From the NCBI RefSeq assembly GCF_012927265.1, contig NZ_JABBGF010000001.1, positions 1,982,502-2,046,501 on the forward strand: a DNA stretch of 64,000 bases. The letters run 5' to 3'. The position numbers and the translations under genes are program-made. Numbering within the stretch: the stretch's first letter is position 1; every line of letters starts with the position of its first letter. Below the pieces are notes generated by a model. It had not been told where the DNA came from, searched no databases, and was given only the letters and a program-made list of their open reading frames with translations. Positions 1 through 8,630 of this stretch are shown in pieces. Source of the stretch: Chryseobacterium cheonjiense. Lineage in GTDB: Bacteria > Bacteroidota > Bacteroidia > Flavobacteriales > Weeksellaceae.

Positions 1-2
1 GG

Positions 3-176
3 TGGAATTCCAGTAATGGCGAAACTCATGGAGCTGTTACAAAAGTCCACACCAAAGATTTTGTATTTATGGACAGGCAGCGGAGAGCTTCCGAAGACAA
101 CCCACAATATGAAGTAATGAGCGAAAAAACAGGAAAATCGGCTGTACATAAAGCATCAGCCTTAAAAAAAATGTAA
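3..176 (+). CDS. DUF2945 (HVA1-type TUDOR) family protein, 3' part
   Basis: This is the carboxy-terminal 57 codons of a gene that begins before the window. The reading frame is open from base 3 to a TAA at 174-176. The visible peptide contains G-V-T-K-V-H-T-K-D-F near its start, then RQRRASEDNPQYEV and the tail KTGKSAVHK. This pattern is typical of DUF2945 (hypervirulence-associated TUDOR domain), a very small beta-barrel fold found in many bacteria; its role in bacteria is not established. The match is by memory of the family consensus, not by search. A strong hairpin overlaps the stop codon and ends the transcript. Confidence 0.75.
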   Translation, partial: WNSSNGETHGAVTKVHTKDFVFMDRQRRASEDNPQYEVMSEKTGKSAVHKASALKKM

Positions 177-200
177 AGGCCGCAAAAGTGCGGCCTTTAC
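173..200. terminator. Bidirectional terminator between convergent genes
   Basis: An 11-bp perfect stem (173-183 with 190-200) surrounds a short A-rich loop. The left arm includes the stop codon of the DUF2945 gene. The small membrane protein gene ends just to the right at 213, so the hairpin probably serves both convergent transcripts. Confidence 0.75.
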
Positions 201-212
201 ATTTATACTGAT

Positions 213-623
213 CTATTTTATTTTATCATAAATAAATTTGGTAACAATCGCTCCGAATAGATAATAGGCAACCGTCATTATTTTCTTCTGATTATTCTCG
301 GCAACCGGCGTATCATCAAGACCTAATTTTTCAGGGATAACAACCGCCCCAAGTCCCATCAATACTCCGGAAGCCATATTAAAGCCGCTGGTAGCCGTAG
401 CTGCATAATACATCCCGTTTCCGATGACATCTCCGGCAAGAGTTGCGGCATACAGCTGATCGTGATTGGTAACTTTCGCGTCAACCTTATCCAGTGCTTT
501 ATTTAAAGCTTCCTCTCCCACTTTATTGATCTCGGGAACATTATCGAAATTTTTTCTGATGGCTTCATGCAGAAGGCTTAGCGCTACAGCACCGCCTAAA
601 CCTGCCAGGATTTTTTTGTACAT
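213..623 (-). CDS. Small membrane-associated protein of unknown function
   Basis: A 136-residue protein that I cannot assign to a named family. It starts with a hydrophobic glycine/alanine-rich segment (about residues 5-20), has a polar helix-forming middle (about 22-58), a second glycine-rich hydrophobic stretch (about 85-98, GVLMGLGAVVIP) and a third one near the carboxy end (about 117-132, VAYYLFGAIVTKFIY). Small, mostly alpha-helical membrane-associated protein is the safest description. It is convergent with the DUF2945 gene and shares its terminator. The three initiator tRNA genes lie upstream on the same strand, but nothing indicates a functional link. Confidence 0.6.
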   Translation of the reverse strand: MYKKILAGLGGAVALSLLHEAIRKNFDNVPEINKVGEEALNKALDKVDAKVTNHDQLYAATLAGDVIGNGMYYAATATSGFNMASGVLMGLGAVVIPEKLGLDDTPVAENNQKKIMTVAYYLFGAIVTKFIYDKIK

Positions 624-725
624 AGTATTGTAATTTATGGTGTATTAATCTACCTGCATAAATTAAGCCATTGGAAAAACATTCATACAAAAAAAGAGTA
701 TTGCCGTAGACAATACTCACTGTAG

Positions 726-798
<73 letters not shown>

Positions 799-810
799 GT
801 ATATTTTTGA

Positions 811-828
811 ACGCTTACCGACAAGCGT
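811..828 (-). other. Hairpin in spacer between initiator tRNAs 1 and 2
   Basis: A six-base-pair stem (811-816 with 823-828, ACGCTT/AAGCGT) carries the loop ACCGAC. The next spacer has the same loop with a different but still fully paired stem, which suggests a conserved RNA structure in the polycistronic tRNA precursor, perhaps a processing site. Confidence 0.5.
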
Positions 829-836
829 CATATTAG

Positions 837-909
<73 letters not shown>

Positions 910-922
910 GTATATTTTTTGT

Positions 923-940
923 AACGTTACCGACAACGTT
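923..940 (-). other. Hairpin in spacer between initiator tRNAs 2 and 3
   Basis: The stem AACGTT/AACGTT (923-928 with 935-940) carries the same ACCGAC loop as the hairpin at 811-828. Differences between the two stems keep pairing intact, as expected for a structure under selection. Confidence 0.5.
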
Positions 941-948
941 AATCTTAG

Positions 949-1021
<73 letters not shown>

Positions 1022-1110
1022 ATATTGGATTGCAAATATACGACAATTTTTTTAAAATCCTAATTTTTCTTTTAAATAAAGGACTTTCACAAAAACTATT
1101 TTAATATTTG

Positions 1111-1118
1111 TATCTTTG
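1111..1118 (+). promoter_or_regulatory. Bacteroidota -7 box for the YciO-like gene
   Basis: TATCTTTG matches the TAnnTTTG consensus of the Bacteroidota housekeeping sigma factor. The start codon at 1123 begins only four bases after the box, so transcription would begin at or next to the ATG, giving a nearly leaderless mRNA. No clear -33 element was seen. Confidence 0.5.
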
Positions 1119-1122
1119 AACT

Positions 1123-1737
1123 ATGGCAAAAATATTAAGAATTTATCCCGAAAACCCTCAGGAAAATCTTATCAATGAGGTGATTAAAACTTTAAATAAT
1201 GGTGGACTAATTATTTATCCGTCTGATACGGTGTATGCTTTGGGCTGCAATATTTTTGATATTAAAGCTATGGAAAAGCTCGCACAGATGAAAAAAACAA
1301 AGCTGGAGAAAGCACGGTTTTCAATAATCTGTAATGACTTGAGCCACCTGTCGGATTTTACAAGACCTATTGACACCTCAGTGTTCAGGTTTCTGAAGAG
1401 CCATCTTCCGGGTCCCTTTACATTTATTCTCGATGCCAATAAAAGCCTTCCATTAGCTTATAAAGGACATAAAACCATCGGAATCCGTGTTCCGGACCAT
1501 CCCATTCCCCAACTGATTGTGGAAAAATTAGGACATCCTATTGCCTCAACTTCTATTAAAGATGATGACGAAATCATTGAATATTCTACCGATCCGGAAC
1601 TGATCGCAGAAAAATACGATCATCTGGTGGATATTGTCATTGATTCCGGGTACGGAGATAATGTGGCTTCTACCATTGTCGATCTGACCTCCGGGGAACC
1701 CGAAGTAATCCGTCAGGGAAAAGGAATTATATTATAG
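1123..1737 (+). CDS. Sua5/YciO/YrdC family protein (YciO type)
   Basis: A 204-residue single-domain YrdC-fold protein. The family includes TsaC/Sua5, which makes threonylcarbamoyl-AMP from threonine, bicarbonate and ATP for the t6A modification at tRNA position 37. The visible signature is the YPSDTVYALGC motif (about residues 32-42) and the PGPFTFIL block (about 92-99), followed by GIRVPDHP and ASTSI. The length and the start (an IYPENPQ segment near the N terminus) resemble E. coli YciO more than TsaC, so the protein may be the YciO paralogue, whose role is less certain. A promoter box lies directly before the ATG. Confidence 0.88.
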   Translation: MAKILRIYPENPQENLINEVIKTLNNGGLIIYPSDTVYALGCNIFDIKAMEKLAQMKKTKLEKARFSIICNDLSHLSDFTRPIDTSVFRFLKSHLPGPFTFILDANKSLPLAYKGHKTIGIRVPDHPIPQLIVEKLGHPIASTSIKDDDEIIEYSTDPELIAEKYDHLVDIVIDSGYGDNVASTIVDLTSGEPEVIRQGKGIIL

Positions 1738-1816
1738 TGTCTTATTTTTGATCATTTAATAAATTTTTATACTCATAATGCATCTGCATTAGTGAATTAT
1801 TTCTGTACTGAATATT

Positions 1817-2575
1817 ATGAAAATACTCACTTCACCTGCCAAATTGATGAATACCGAGAATTCTACGGATCTGCTGAAAACAACAGTCCCGAAATTCATT
1901 GATGACGCCGCTTTTATACAATCATACCTTAAAGAAAAATCTCCGAAATATCTTTCTGAGCTGATGGAAATTTCAACCAAACTGGCAGACGAAAACTGGG
2001 AAAGAAACCAGAAATGGAAAGCAAAACCTACGGCAAAAGAATCTGCTCCGGCACTTTATGCATTTACCGGAGAAGTGTACAGAGGTCTTGACGCCAAAAC
2101 ACTGGATAAAAGTGCCGTAGATTACCTGCAGAAAAACCACAGGATCCTTTCGGGGTTATACGGATTGCTGAAACCTTCGGATAAAGTAATGCTTTACCGT
2201 CTGGAAATGGGACGGCCATTTGAATTTGAAAATTATAAAAATCTTTACGAATTCTGGAAAGAAAAGATCACAGACCAGCTGAATGCGGAAATGAAAAAAA
2301 ATGAAATTCTCCTCAATCTGGCAAGCAACGAATATTTTAAAGTAATAGACCGAAAAAGGCTCACCCATACCGTTATTGATTTTGATTTTTATGAATTAAA
2401 AGATGGAAAGCCTAAAACGATTGTTGTATACACCAAACATGCCAGAGGAATGGTCGTTCGGTTTTGTGCAGAAACCAATGCCAAAACATTGAATGACGTG
2501 AAAGCATTCAACTATGAAGGCTATAGAATTGATGAGGAAAAATCTACCGATACAAAACTGGTTTTTACAAGATAA
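1817..2575 (+). CDS. yaaA: Peroxide stress protein YaaA (DUF328/UPF0246)
   Basis: A 252-residue protein of the UPF0246 family. In E. coli, YaaA is induced by OxyR and lowers intracellular iron during peroxide stress. Family marks visible here are the N-terminal MKILTSPAKLM, the block ALYAFTGEVYRGLDA (about residues 80-94), SGLYGLLKPSDKVMLYRLEM (about 112-131) and NLASNEYFKVI (about 166-176). Its length is normal. The stop codon directly touches the ATG of prmC, so the two genes are very likely translated from one message. Confidence 0.93.
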   Translation: MKILTSPAKLMNTENSTDLLKTTVPKFIDDAAFIQSYLKEKSPKYLSELMEISTKLADENWERNQKWKAKPTAKESAPALYAFTGEVYRGLDAKTLDKSAVDYLQKNHRILSGLYGLLKPSDKVMLYRLEMGRPFEFENYKNLYEFWKEKITDQLNAEMKKNEILLNLASNEYFKVIDRKRLTHTVIDFDFYELKDGKPKTIVVYTKHARGMVVRFCAETNAKTLNDVKAFNYEGYRIDEEKSTDTKLVFTR

Positions 2576-3427
2576 ATGACAATTTCCGAATACAAAAAGC
2601 TTTTAAAAAATGAGCTTTCCGAAATATATACAGATCCTGAAATAACTTTTTTAAGTTCTGTTTTTATTGAAAAAATGACAGGATTTAATTCTTTTTATCA
2701 GAGAAAATTTTCTGATCAGGAATTATTGATTGATGATGAAAAAAAACTTTCTGAAGTTCTTACCGAACTAAAAACCGGTAAACCCTACCAGCACATTCTT
2801 GGAGAAACGGAATTTTACGGAATGACCTTTTTTGTGAACGGACATGTCCTTATTCCGCGGCCAGAAACGGAAGAATTGCTGGAATTGGCTATAAAAAAAA
2901 TTCATGCCTCAACATTACCAACTAACAGCCTGAAAATCATGGATATCGGAACGGGAAGCGGAATCATTCCTTTGGTTTTGAAAAAGCATTTTCCGCATGC
3001 AGAAGTTTCTTCTGTTGATTATTCTGAAAAAGCTCTGGAAGTGGCAAAAAGGAACGCTAATTTTCATCAACTGAACATCAATTTTATCCACGCCGATTAC
3101 CTGAATTTTGAACTAAAAGAGCAATTTGATGTGATCATTTCCAATCCGCCTTATATTGGAATTGATGAGCAGGACGAAATTGAAGATTCCGTAAAAGGTT
3201 TTGAACCGGAAATGGCGCTTTTCTCTCCGACTTCAGACGCCCTGATTTTTTACCGCAAAATTGCTGGGGATGCAAAGAACTTCTTAACAGACAAAGGATT
3301 ATTATTTCTTGAGATCAATCAGAAATTGGGCCCTGAAACGCTGGAATTGTACACCAAAGATTTTGCAGAAGCGGAGCTGATAAAAGATTTATCCGGAAAC
3401 GACCGGTTTGTTTTTGGAAGAAAGTAA
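2576..3427 (+). CDS. prmC: Release factor glutamine methyltransferase PrmC (HemK)
   Basis: PrmC transfers a methyl group from S-adenosylmethionine to the glutamine of the GGQ motif in peptide-chain release factors, improving termination. The 283-residue protein has the usual N-terminal helical domain (about 1-75), then the Rossmann methyltransferase domain. The SAM-binding motif I is DIGTGSGIIPL (about 122-132) and the catalytic NPPY tetrad with following IG lies near residue 193. Another typical PrmC block, IPRPETEELLE, precedes the methyltransferase core. The ATG at 2576 follows the TAA of yaaA without any gap. Confidence 0.96.
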   Translation: MTISEYKKLLKNELSEIYTDPEITFLSSVFIEKMTGFNSFYQRKFSDQELLIDDEKKLSEVLTELKTGKPYQHILGETEFYGMTFFVNGHVLIPRPETEELLELAIKKIHASTLPTNSLKIMDIGTGSGIIPLVLKKHFPHAEVSSVDYSEKALEVAKRNANFHQLNINFIHADYLNFELKEQFDVIISNPPYIGIDEQDEIEDSVKGFEPEMALFSPTSDALIFYRKIAGDAKNFLTDKGLLFLEINQKLGPETLELYTKDFAEAELIKDLSGNDRFVFGRK

Positions 3428-3531
3428 TAATCTTAATACCAGTGTTAAAGAAGGATTGAATAGGCTTTATGTTTAATCGATAAAATATTTCATAAAGCTC
3501 TGCGTTATCAATCAAACTAACCGTGTATTAC

Positions 3532-4782
3532 ATGAGAAAGACATTTTGCCTTATAGGAATTCTATTTATTTCATTAACCTCCGCACAGGAATTTACCACT
3601 TTTAGGAACGGGCTTATTTACAATGAAAAAACCATGGATAAGCTTGGGAAAATTGTTGATTCCTTACATCTTAAATATAAAACCTGCGATCTTACAAAAG
3701 TTTTTTATTCTAAGAAACAGGTAAAAGGCTGTATCATCAATCTTAATTCGGGAAATATAGCCCAGGCAAAAAAAGATATGGACAGCAATATTTCACTGGA
3801 AAATTTCATTATTAAGTACCCAAGTGCTAAGGTCAGAAAAGATATTCTTATTACCAAAACGAAGACAAAGGATTATGATAAAAAGGATATTATAAGGTAT
3901 GATGAGCTATCCCTTAATGATGATTATGCCCTTTATCTGGAAAAAGATTATAAAAAAGCTTTCGCCGAGAAGCCCGAAAAAGGAACTTGGGTGTATGATT
4001 ATCAGCCAAAAACATCCTATTCCGAAGAATATATTAAAGCATTTTATTTTCCCGAAAATTTCAAAAGTATTCCTTTAGATCAGAAATATTCAAAACAAAT
4101 TGTTTACTCTGATTGTCTTATTGATGTTTCAACAACAAAATTTAAGGAAAATGCCAAAAGTGAAAGATTCAATGCCACTATTTCTCTTCCTGAAAATTGG
4201 CAAAGCCTTCCAAAAGATAAAAAAGAAAAGCTTTTGGACGAGATGAGATCAGCTGAGGCCGTAGGATCATGCAGTAACGATTTCAGTCCAAGAATTCAGG
4301 GTGTGAATATGGCTCTTTTATCAGCAGAAACTGCTCATTGGGAGATATTTTTAAAATCTCACCTGGATATGATGAACGACCGTTTTGAAAGAGTATCTGA
4401 TGCAAGCTATGCATGGAAAGACCGCCAAACGTATATCAAAGAACTGGAAGAACTTGATATTAATGTTCCTGATCTTCTGCTGGGAATTTATTTCAGAATA
4501 GATAATCCGGAGAAAAACCATTACTATGGAAATATTGGAAGATTGGGACGGGCTATCTCAGAATCTAAGGATAATAAATTGTTTCTTTCGCAAATTCTTT
4601 CAATGGTCGAAGATGAAAGGCTGGATGACTACAACAGGGTCCTAGCCTATTTTCTATATATAAGTTGTAATTATTACACCAAAAGTAAAACAGAGAAAAA
4701 GTTTAACAATGCTAAAATTATTAATGCTGTAAAAAAACTTCCTAAATATCTGGCAGATAATATTAAAGTTGAGACGATATAA
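3532..4782 (+). CDS. Secreted protein of unknown function
   Basis: A 416-residue protein with a clear N-terminal signal peptide (MRKTFCLIGILFISLTSAQ, cleavage probably after SAQ). I chose the ATG at 3532 rather than the upstream in-frame GTG at 3523 because it places the charged residues and hydrophobic core correctly. The mature part is rich in lysine, aspartate and tyrosine. No catalytic motif is obvious, and there is no T9SS sorting tail. The last third reads as helical repeats without a recognisable signature. It stands alone between prmC and a strong terminator, so the function is unknown; an exported periplasmic or surface protein is likely. Confidence 0.75.
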   Translation: MRKTFCLIGILFISLTSAQEFTTFRNGLIYNEKTMDKLGKIVDSLHLKYKTCDLTKVFYSKKQVKGCIINLNSGNIAQAKKDMDSNISLENFIIKYPSAKVRKDILITKTKTKDYDKKDIIRYDELSLNDDYALYLEKDYKKAFAEKPEKGTWVYDYQPKTSYSEEYIKAFYFPENFKSIPLDQKYSKQIVYSDCLIDVSTTKFKENAKSERFNATISLPENWQSLPKDKKEKLLDEMRSAEAVGSCSNDFSPRIQGVNMALLSAETAHWEIFLKSHLDMMNDRFERVSDASYAWKDRQTYIKELEELDINVPDLLLGIYFRIDNPEKNHYYGNIGRLGRAISESKDNKLFLSQILSMVEDERLDDYNRVLAYFLYISCNYYTKSKTEKKFNNAKIINAVKKLPKYLADNIKVETI

Positions 4783-4787
4783 ATAAA

Positions 4788-4816
4788 AAAACCAATGAAC
4801 AATTTTCATTGGTTTT
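4788..4816. terminator. Terminator between convergent secreted protein and rhomboid genes
   Basis: A 12-bp stem (AAAACCAATGAA with TTCATTGGTTTT) has a five-base loop and A/T tracts on both sides. It can terminate both converging transcripts. Confidence 0.75.
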
Positions 4817-4837
4817 ACTTTATCATTTAATTTTAAA

Positions 4838-5491
4838 CTATCCAATTCTTTTTCGTACAAAGATTTCATACGCCAGATAAATCAGCGGAAGCGACATAAT
4901 TCCTAAAAAAAGAGAATTAGCAATCGCAGCCTGCGGCTGAACAGCAACAGCATACACTAATCCGAAAAATGCACCTCCCAAATGCGCTGCATGGCCGATA
5001 TTATCATGTTGGTTCGGATTGAGCATCATATAAACGGAATAGCTGAAATACACAAGTCCGAATATAAATCCGGGAATCCCAATAGGAATAAAGAACATAT
5101 AAATTTCAAGATGAGGAATCATGGCGATTGAAGCGAACAAAATCCCCGAAACGCCTCCACTTGCTCCAATTGCAGAATACCACGGCTGTCTCTGATATAC
5201 GAAAAGTGAGAATATATTTCCCAATAAGATCGATCCTAAATAAATCAGCAGAAAGCCAAAATTACCGAATGCCTGCATCACTACAGGCCCGAAAAAATAA
5301 AGCGTCATCATGTTAAACAAAAGATGAAAAATATCTGCATGCAGAAATCCTGACGATAGCAGGCGGATATATTCTTTTCTGTTGCGGATAGCTCCTACAT
5401 TGAACTTATATTTCTCGAAATTACTGCTTCCGTTGGGCGCAACAAAGCTTATAATCGCGGTAATGGCTATTACTAATATTAAAATATTCAT
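4838..5491 (-). CDS. Rhomboid family intramembrane serine protease
   Basis: A 217-residue integral membrane protease predicted to cut transmembrane substrates within the bilayer. The active-site serine lies in the GASGGVSG motif (Ser111) and the partner histidine in the AHLGGAF motif (His170). The HLLFNMM segment (about 56-62) matches the conserved HLxxNM of the second helix that stabilises the oxyanion. Six hydrophobic segments are visible, the usual rhomboid core. The gene starts 11 bases after the parC stop codon and is probably its last operon partner, though a functional link with topoisomerase IV is not obvious. Confidence 0.93.
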   Translation of the reverse strand: MNILILVIAITAIISFVAPNGSSNFEKYKFNVGAIRNRKEYIRLLSSGFLHADIFHLLFNMMTLYFFGPVVMQAFGNFGFLLIYLGSILLGNIFSLFVYQRQPWYSAIGASGGVSGILFASIAMIPHLEIYMFFIPIGIPGFIFGLVYFSYSVYMMLNPNQHDNIGHAAHLGGAFFGLVYAVAVQPQAAIANSLFLGIMSLPLIYLAYEIFVRKRIG

Positions 5492-5502
5492 ACTTTTTCA
5501 AT

Positions 5503-8085
5503 TTAATTATCGGAATTGTTTTCACTTTGAAACAAATCACCTATCATTCCATCTTCATCGATGCCAGCTGTCGGTTCAGGGTCTTCGTACACTTCAGGCT
5601 CTTCCTCTTCAGGTTCGGGAACGGTAATATTGATCGCCTTTACCTTAAATTTCGTAAACTGGTTTCCGATGGCTTTAATCCCTTTTACGGCAATGAACTC
5701 ATCAATATTTACGGTTTCAGGCTCCCTTTCTTTACCTTTATCTTTGGCGAAAATAATTTCTGCCGTGGCACCGTTGGCAACAATTACGTTTTCAATAAAC
5801 GATTTCGGATGTTCCGAAGGCATAAATGTCTGGATGTTTGGTGTGTTTTCAAACAAGAATCTTTTAATGAAATAAATATCCTTTTCTCCGTCGAAATAAA
5901 TACATGTTACCGGCTGATTCGGACGCCATTTTTCCAGTACCAGATATTGATCGTCAAAACGGTTTCCGAGGTCAAAAGAGACCAGCTTTGCTTCACCGTT
6001 CGTATTAATGGTCAATATTTTATTATCGCCTTTAAAGCTTCCCAGCAAAGTACCTCGTCCGTCGGCGTTCAGTCTTCTTACGGTATCATCAAACCATATT
6101 TTTCTCGGTGCAAGCGTAGAAACACCTTCTTCTTTTAAGTCTACCTTTTTCACCGAATATTTGGTCACCAGGTTTCCTTTGGAATCACGTCCTTTAATGG
6201 CCAGCTCAGAGAAATCAACATCCATTTTATTCTTCCTGATTCTTGGATTCGGTTTTAAAAGAACAGATACGGTTTCTGCCTCCCCGTTAGGATTTGCGGA
6301 AAAATACAGCACCTCAGAACCTTTTTTGTCTGAAGCCAAAGGATAATCGGTATTCCGGGTAACTCCGGTTACCGAGAATCGTTTCATATAATAAGGACCT
6401 TCCCTGCCTTCCCGGTAGATCATATTATACACCGTTCTTTTATCATTTTTCTTCCAGATGGCAACATGCAGGATATCTTTTCCGATAAAAGTCTTTGCTT
6501 CTACCTTCACAACTTTCATGCTTCCGTCCTTTCTGAAAGTAATAATGTCGTCAATATCTGAACAGTCAAACAGATACTGGTCTTTTTTGAGTGATGTTCC
6601 GATAAAGCCTTCTTCGAAATTTGCGTAGAATTTTTCGTTGGCCACCGCTACTTTCGTTGCATCAATGGTATCAAAAATCCTGAGCTCAGTTTTTCTCTGG
6701 CGGTCTTTTCCGTATTTTTTCTGAATATTGAGATAATAATCGATAGCGTACTGAACAAGATTATTCAGATGGTGTTTTACCATTTCGATTTTACCTTCTA
6801 AAGCAGCAATATTTTCTTTAAATTTATCTAAATCAAATCTCGAGATTCTTTTGATCCTGATCTCTGTTAATCTAAGGATATCTTCTTCAGTAACTGCTCT
6901 TAAAAGATGTCCCGTATGAGGCTTTAACCCTGCGTCAATCGTTTTCAGCACATCTTCCCAGGTTTTCACCTCTTCAATGTCATGATAGATTCTGTTCTCA
7001 ATAAAAATTCTTTCGAGGGAAGAAAAATGCCAGCTTTCCTGCAATTCGTGAAGCTCGATTTCCAGCTCTTTCTTAAGGAGTGAAACCGTATGATCCGTGT
7101 TCATTTTTAAGATGTCGGAAACATTCATGAACATTGGCTTATCCCCAACAATTACACAGGCATTCGGTGAAATTGTAACCTGGCAGTCGGTAAAAGCATA
7201 CAAGGCATCGATTGTCTTATCCGGAGAAACATCATTATGAAGATGAATCAGAATTTCAACCTTATCCGAGGTATTGTCCTCAATTTTTTTGATCTTGATC
7301 TTCCCTTTCTCGTTGGCTTTAAGAATGGAATCAATAAGATCACTTGTCGTTTTGGAATACGGAAGTTCCGTAATGATCAGCGTATGTTTGTCCAGCGGTG
7401 AAATTTTGGCTCTTGCTCTTACTTTACCGCCTCTGTGACCGTCATTATATTCCGAAACATCAAGATATCCTGCCGTCATAAAATCAGGAAAGAGTTCAAA
7501 TCGTTTTCCTTTAAGATATGCAACGGAAGCACTGATTAATTCATTAAAATTATGCGGGAGAATTTTCGTGGAAAGCCCCACCCCGATTCCTTCCACACCC
7601 TGTGCCAGAAGCAGAGGAAATTTCACGGGAAGATCAATCGGTTCGTTGTTTCTGCCGTCATATGATTTTGCCCATTCTGTAGTTTTCGGATTGAAAACCA
7701 CTTCCAGTGCAAAAGGAGTAAGGCGTGCTTCAATATATCTTGCGGCCGCGGCAGAGTCACCGGTATAGATGTTTCCCCAGTTTCCCTGGGTATCTATCAG
7801 CAGCTCTTTCTGCCCGATTCCTACCATTGCATCCGTAATAGAAGCATCACCGTGGGGATGATACTTCATCGTATTCCCTACTATATTGGCTACTTTGTTG
7901 TACCGTCCGTCTTCCAGCTCACGCATCGAATGCATGATTCTTCGCTGAACAGGTTTAAAACCATCGTAAACCGACGGAATGGCCCGGTCTAAAATTACAT
8001 AAGAAGCATAATCCAGAAACCAGTCTTTGTACAGGCCGGAAACTTTTTTTAGGCTTTCACCTTCATGCGGGTGTTCTTCTGTCAT
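5503..8085 (-). CDS. parC: DNA topoisomerase IV subunit A
   Basis: The 860-residue subunit forms the DNA-breaking core of topoisomerase IV, which unlinks daughter chromosomes. The catalytic tyrosine is Tyr117 in the AAARYIEARL block; the quinolone-resistance region (KYHPHGDAS, about 74-82) and the GFKPVQRRI helix (about 42-50) are intact. A winged-helix/tower region and a carboxy-terminal beta-pinwheel follow. No GyrA-box is seen and parE is two genes upstream, so ParC is preferred over GyrA. The last 40 residues are acidic (EPEEEEPEVYEDPEP), a common flavobacterial tail. The gene begins inside the preceding unknown gene, overlapping it by 23 bases. Confidence 0.95.
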   Translation of the reverse strand: MTEEHPHEGESLKKVSGLYKDWFLDYASYVILDRAIPSVYDGFKPVQRRIMHSMRELEDGRYNKVANIVGNTMKYHPHGDASITDAMVGIGQKELLIDTQGNWGNIYTGDSAAAARYIEARLTPFALEVVFNPKTTEWAKSYDGRNNEPIDLPVKFPLLLAQGVEGIGVGLSTKILPHNFNELISASVAYLKGKRFELFPDFMTAGYLDVSEYNDGHRGGKVRARAKISPLDKHTLIITELPYSKTTSDLIDSILKANEKGKIKIKKIEDNTSDKVEILIHLHNDVSPDKTIDALYAFTDCQVTISPNACVIVGDKPMFMNVSDILKMNTDHTVSLLKKELEIELHELQESWHFSSLERIFIENRIYHDIEEVKTWEDVLKTIDAGLKPHTGHLLRAVTEEDILRLTEIRIKRISRFDLDKFKENIAALEGKIEMVKHHLNNLVQYAIDYYLNIQKKYGKDRQRKTELRIFDTIDATKVAVANEKFYANFEEGFIGTSLKKDQYLFDCSDIDDIITFRKDGSMKVVKVEAKTFIGKDILHVAIWKKNDKRTVYNMIYREGREGPYYMKRFSVTGVTRNTDYPLASDKKGSEVLYFSANPNGEAETVSVLLKPNPRIRKNKMDVDFSELAIKGRDSKGNLVTKYSVKKVDLKEEGVSTLAPRKIWFDDTVRRLNADGRGTLLGSFKGDNKILTINTNGEAKLVSFDLGNRFDDQYLVLEKWRPNQPVTCIYFDGEKDIYFIKRFLFENTPNIQTFMPSEHPKSFIENVIVANGATAEIIFAKDKGKEREPETVNIDEFIAVKGIKAIGNQFTKFKVKAINITVPEPEEEEPEVYEDPEPTAGIDEDGMIGDLFQSENNSDN

Positions 8086-8575
8086 TATTTATTTTATTAT
8101 TAGCGCTGTTCTCTTTATTTGTTTTTGTTACTTTATTTAAGGAAAGCCTTAAATCAGCAATCTGTTTTCTTGTAAGATATGAGATTTCATATTTCAGCAG
8201 GGTTGCTCCATTGCTTTTACTTGATATCGTAATGTACAGTCTTTTCATAAAAACCATGTTGATGATTTCAAATTTCAGCAGTTTATACTTTGGAAATTCA
8301 TCGTTCAGAGGTTTTTGCAGAAAAGGGATTACATTCCTGTTTCTGAAATGAAGGGCTTCCCCATCACTGTCATATTCAAAAATCTGCCTTCCGTTGAGGT
8401 AAAATAATACTATTGAAAGCAACGGTACTGCAATAAGCAGCAGGCTTTCTTTTCCTAAAATATTAAACCTGTTTTCTTCTAAAAAATAGGCTCCTATACC
8501 GGCTGCGAGGAACATGATCAGCAATGTATTGATAAAGCTGTATACCGAAGTTTTGTTGCGGTTGCTTAATCTCAT
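8063..8575 (-). CDS. Unknown two-helix membrane protein inside the topoisomerase IV operon
   Basis: A 170-residue protein with two neighbouring hydrophobic helices near the N terminus (about residues 12-31 and 41-58), separated by a short charged turn, followed by a soluble domain with alternating strands (about 65-150) that resembles bacterial PH-like domains by pattern only. The carboxy end is asparagine and lysine rich. I do not recognise the family. The gene lies between parE and parC on the same strand, and its end overlaps the parC start by 23 bases, which implies translational coupling. Its function is unknown. Confidence 0.7.
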   Translation of the reverse strand: MRLSNRNKTSVYSFINTLLIMFLAAGIGAYFLEENRFNILGKESLLLIAVPLLSIVLFYLNGRQIFEYDSDGEALHFRNRNVIPFLQKPLNDEFPKYKLLKFEIINMVFMKRLYITISSKSNGATLLKYEISYLTRKQIADLRLSLNKVTKTNKENSANNKINNDRRTPA

Positions 8576-8630
8576 ATTTGTGTTGTGTTTTTGGGATTTA
8601 TCGAAATTTTATTTTTTCATCTGCACTATA

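Noticed and set aside
5527..6346. Plus-strand open frames opposite parC
   Set aside because: These are shadows of the parC coding strand, without promoter or family pattern.
5503..8085. DNA gyrase subunit A
   Set aside because: No GyrA-box was seen in the carboxy-terminal domain and the gene is beside parE, so the topoisomerase IV subunit is the better call.
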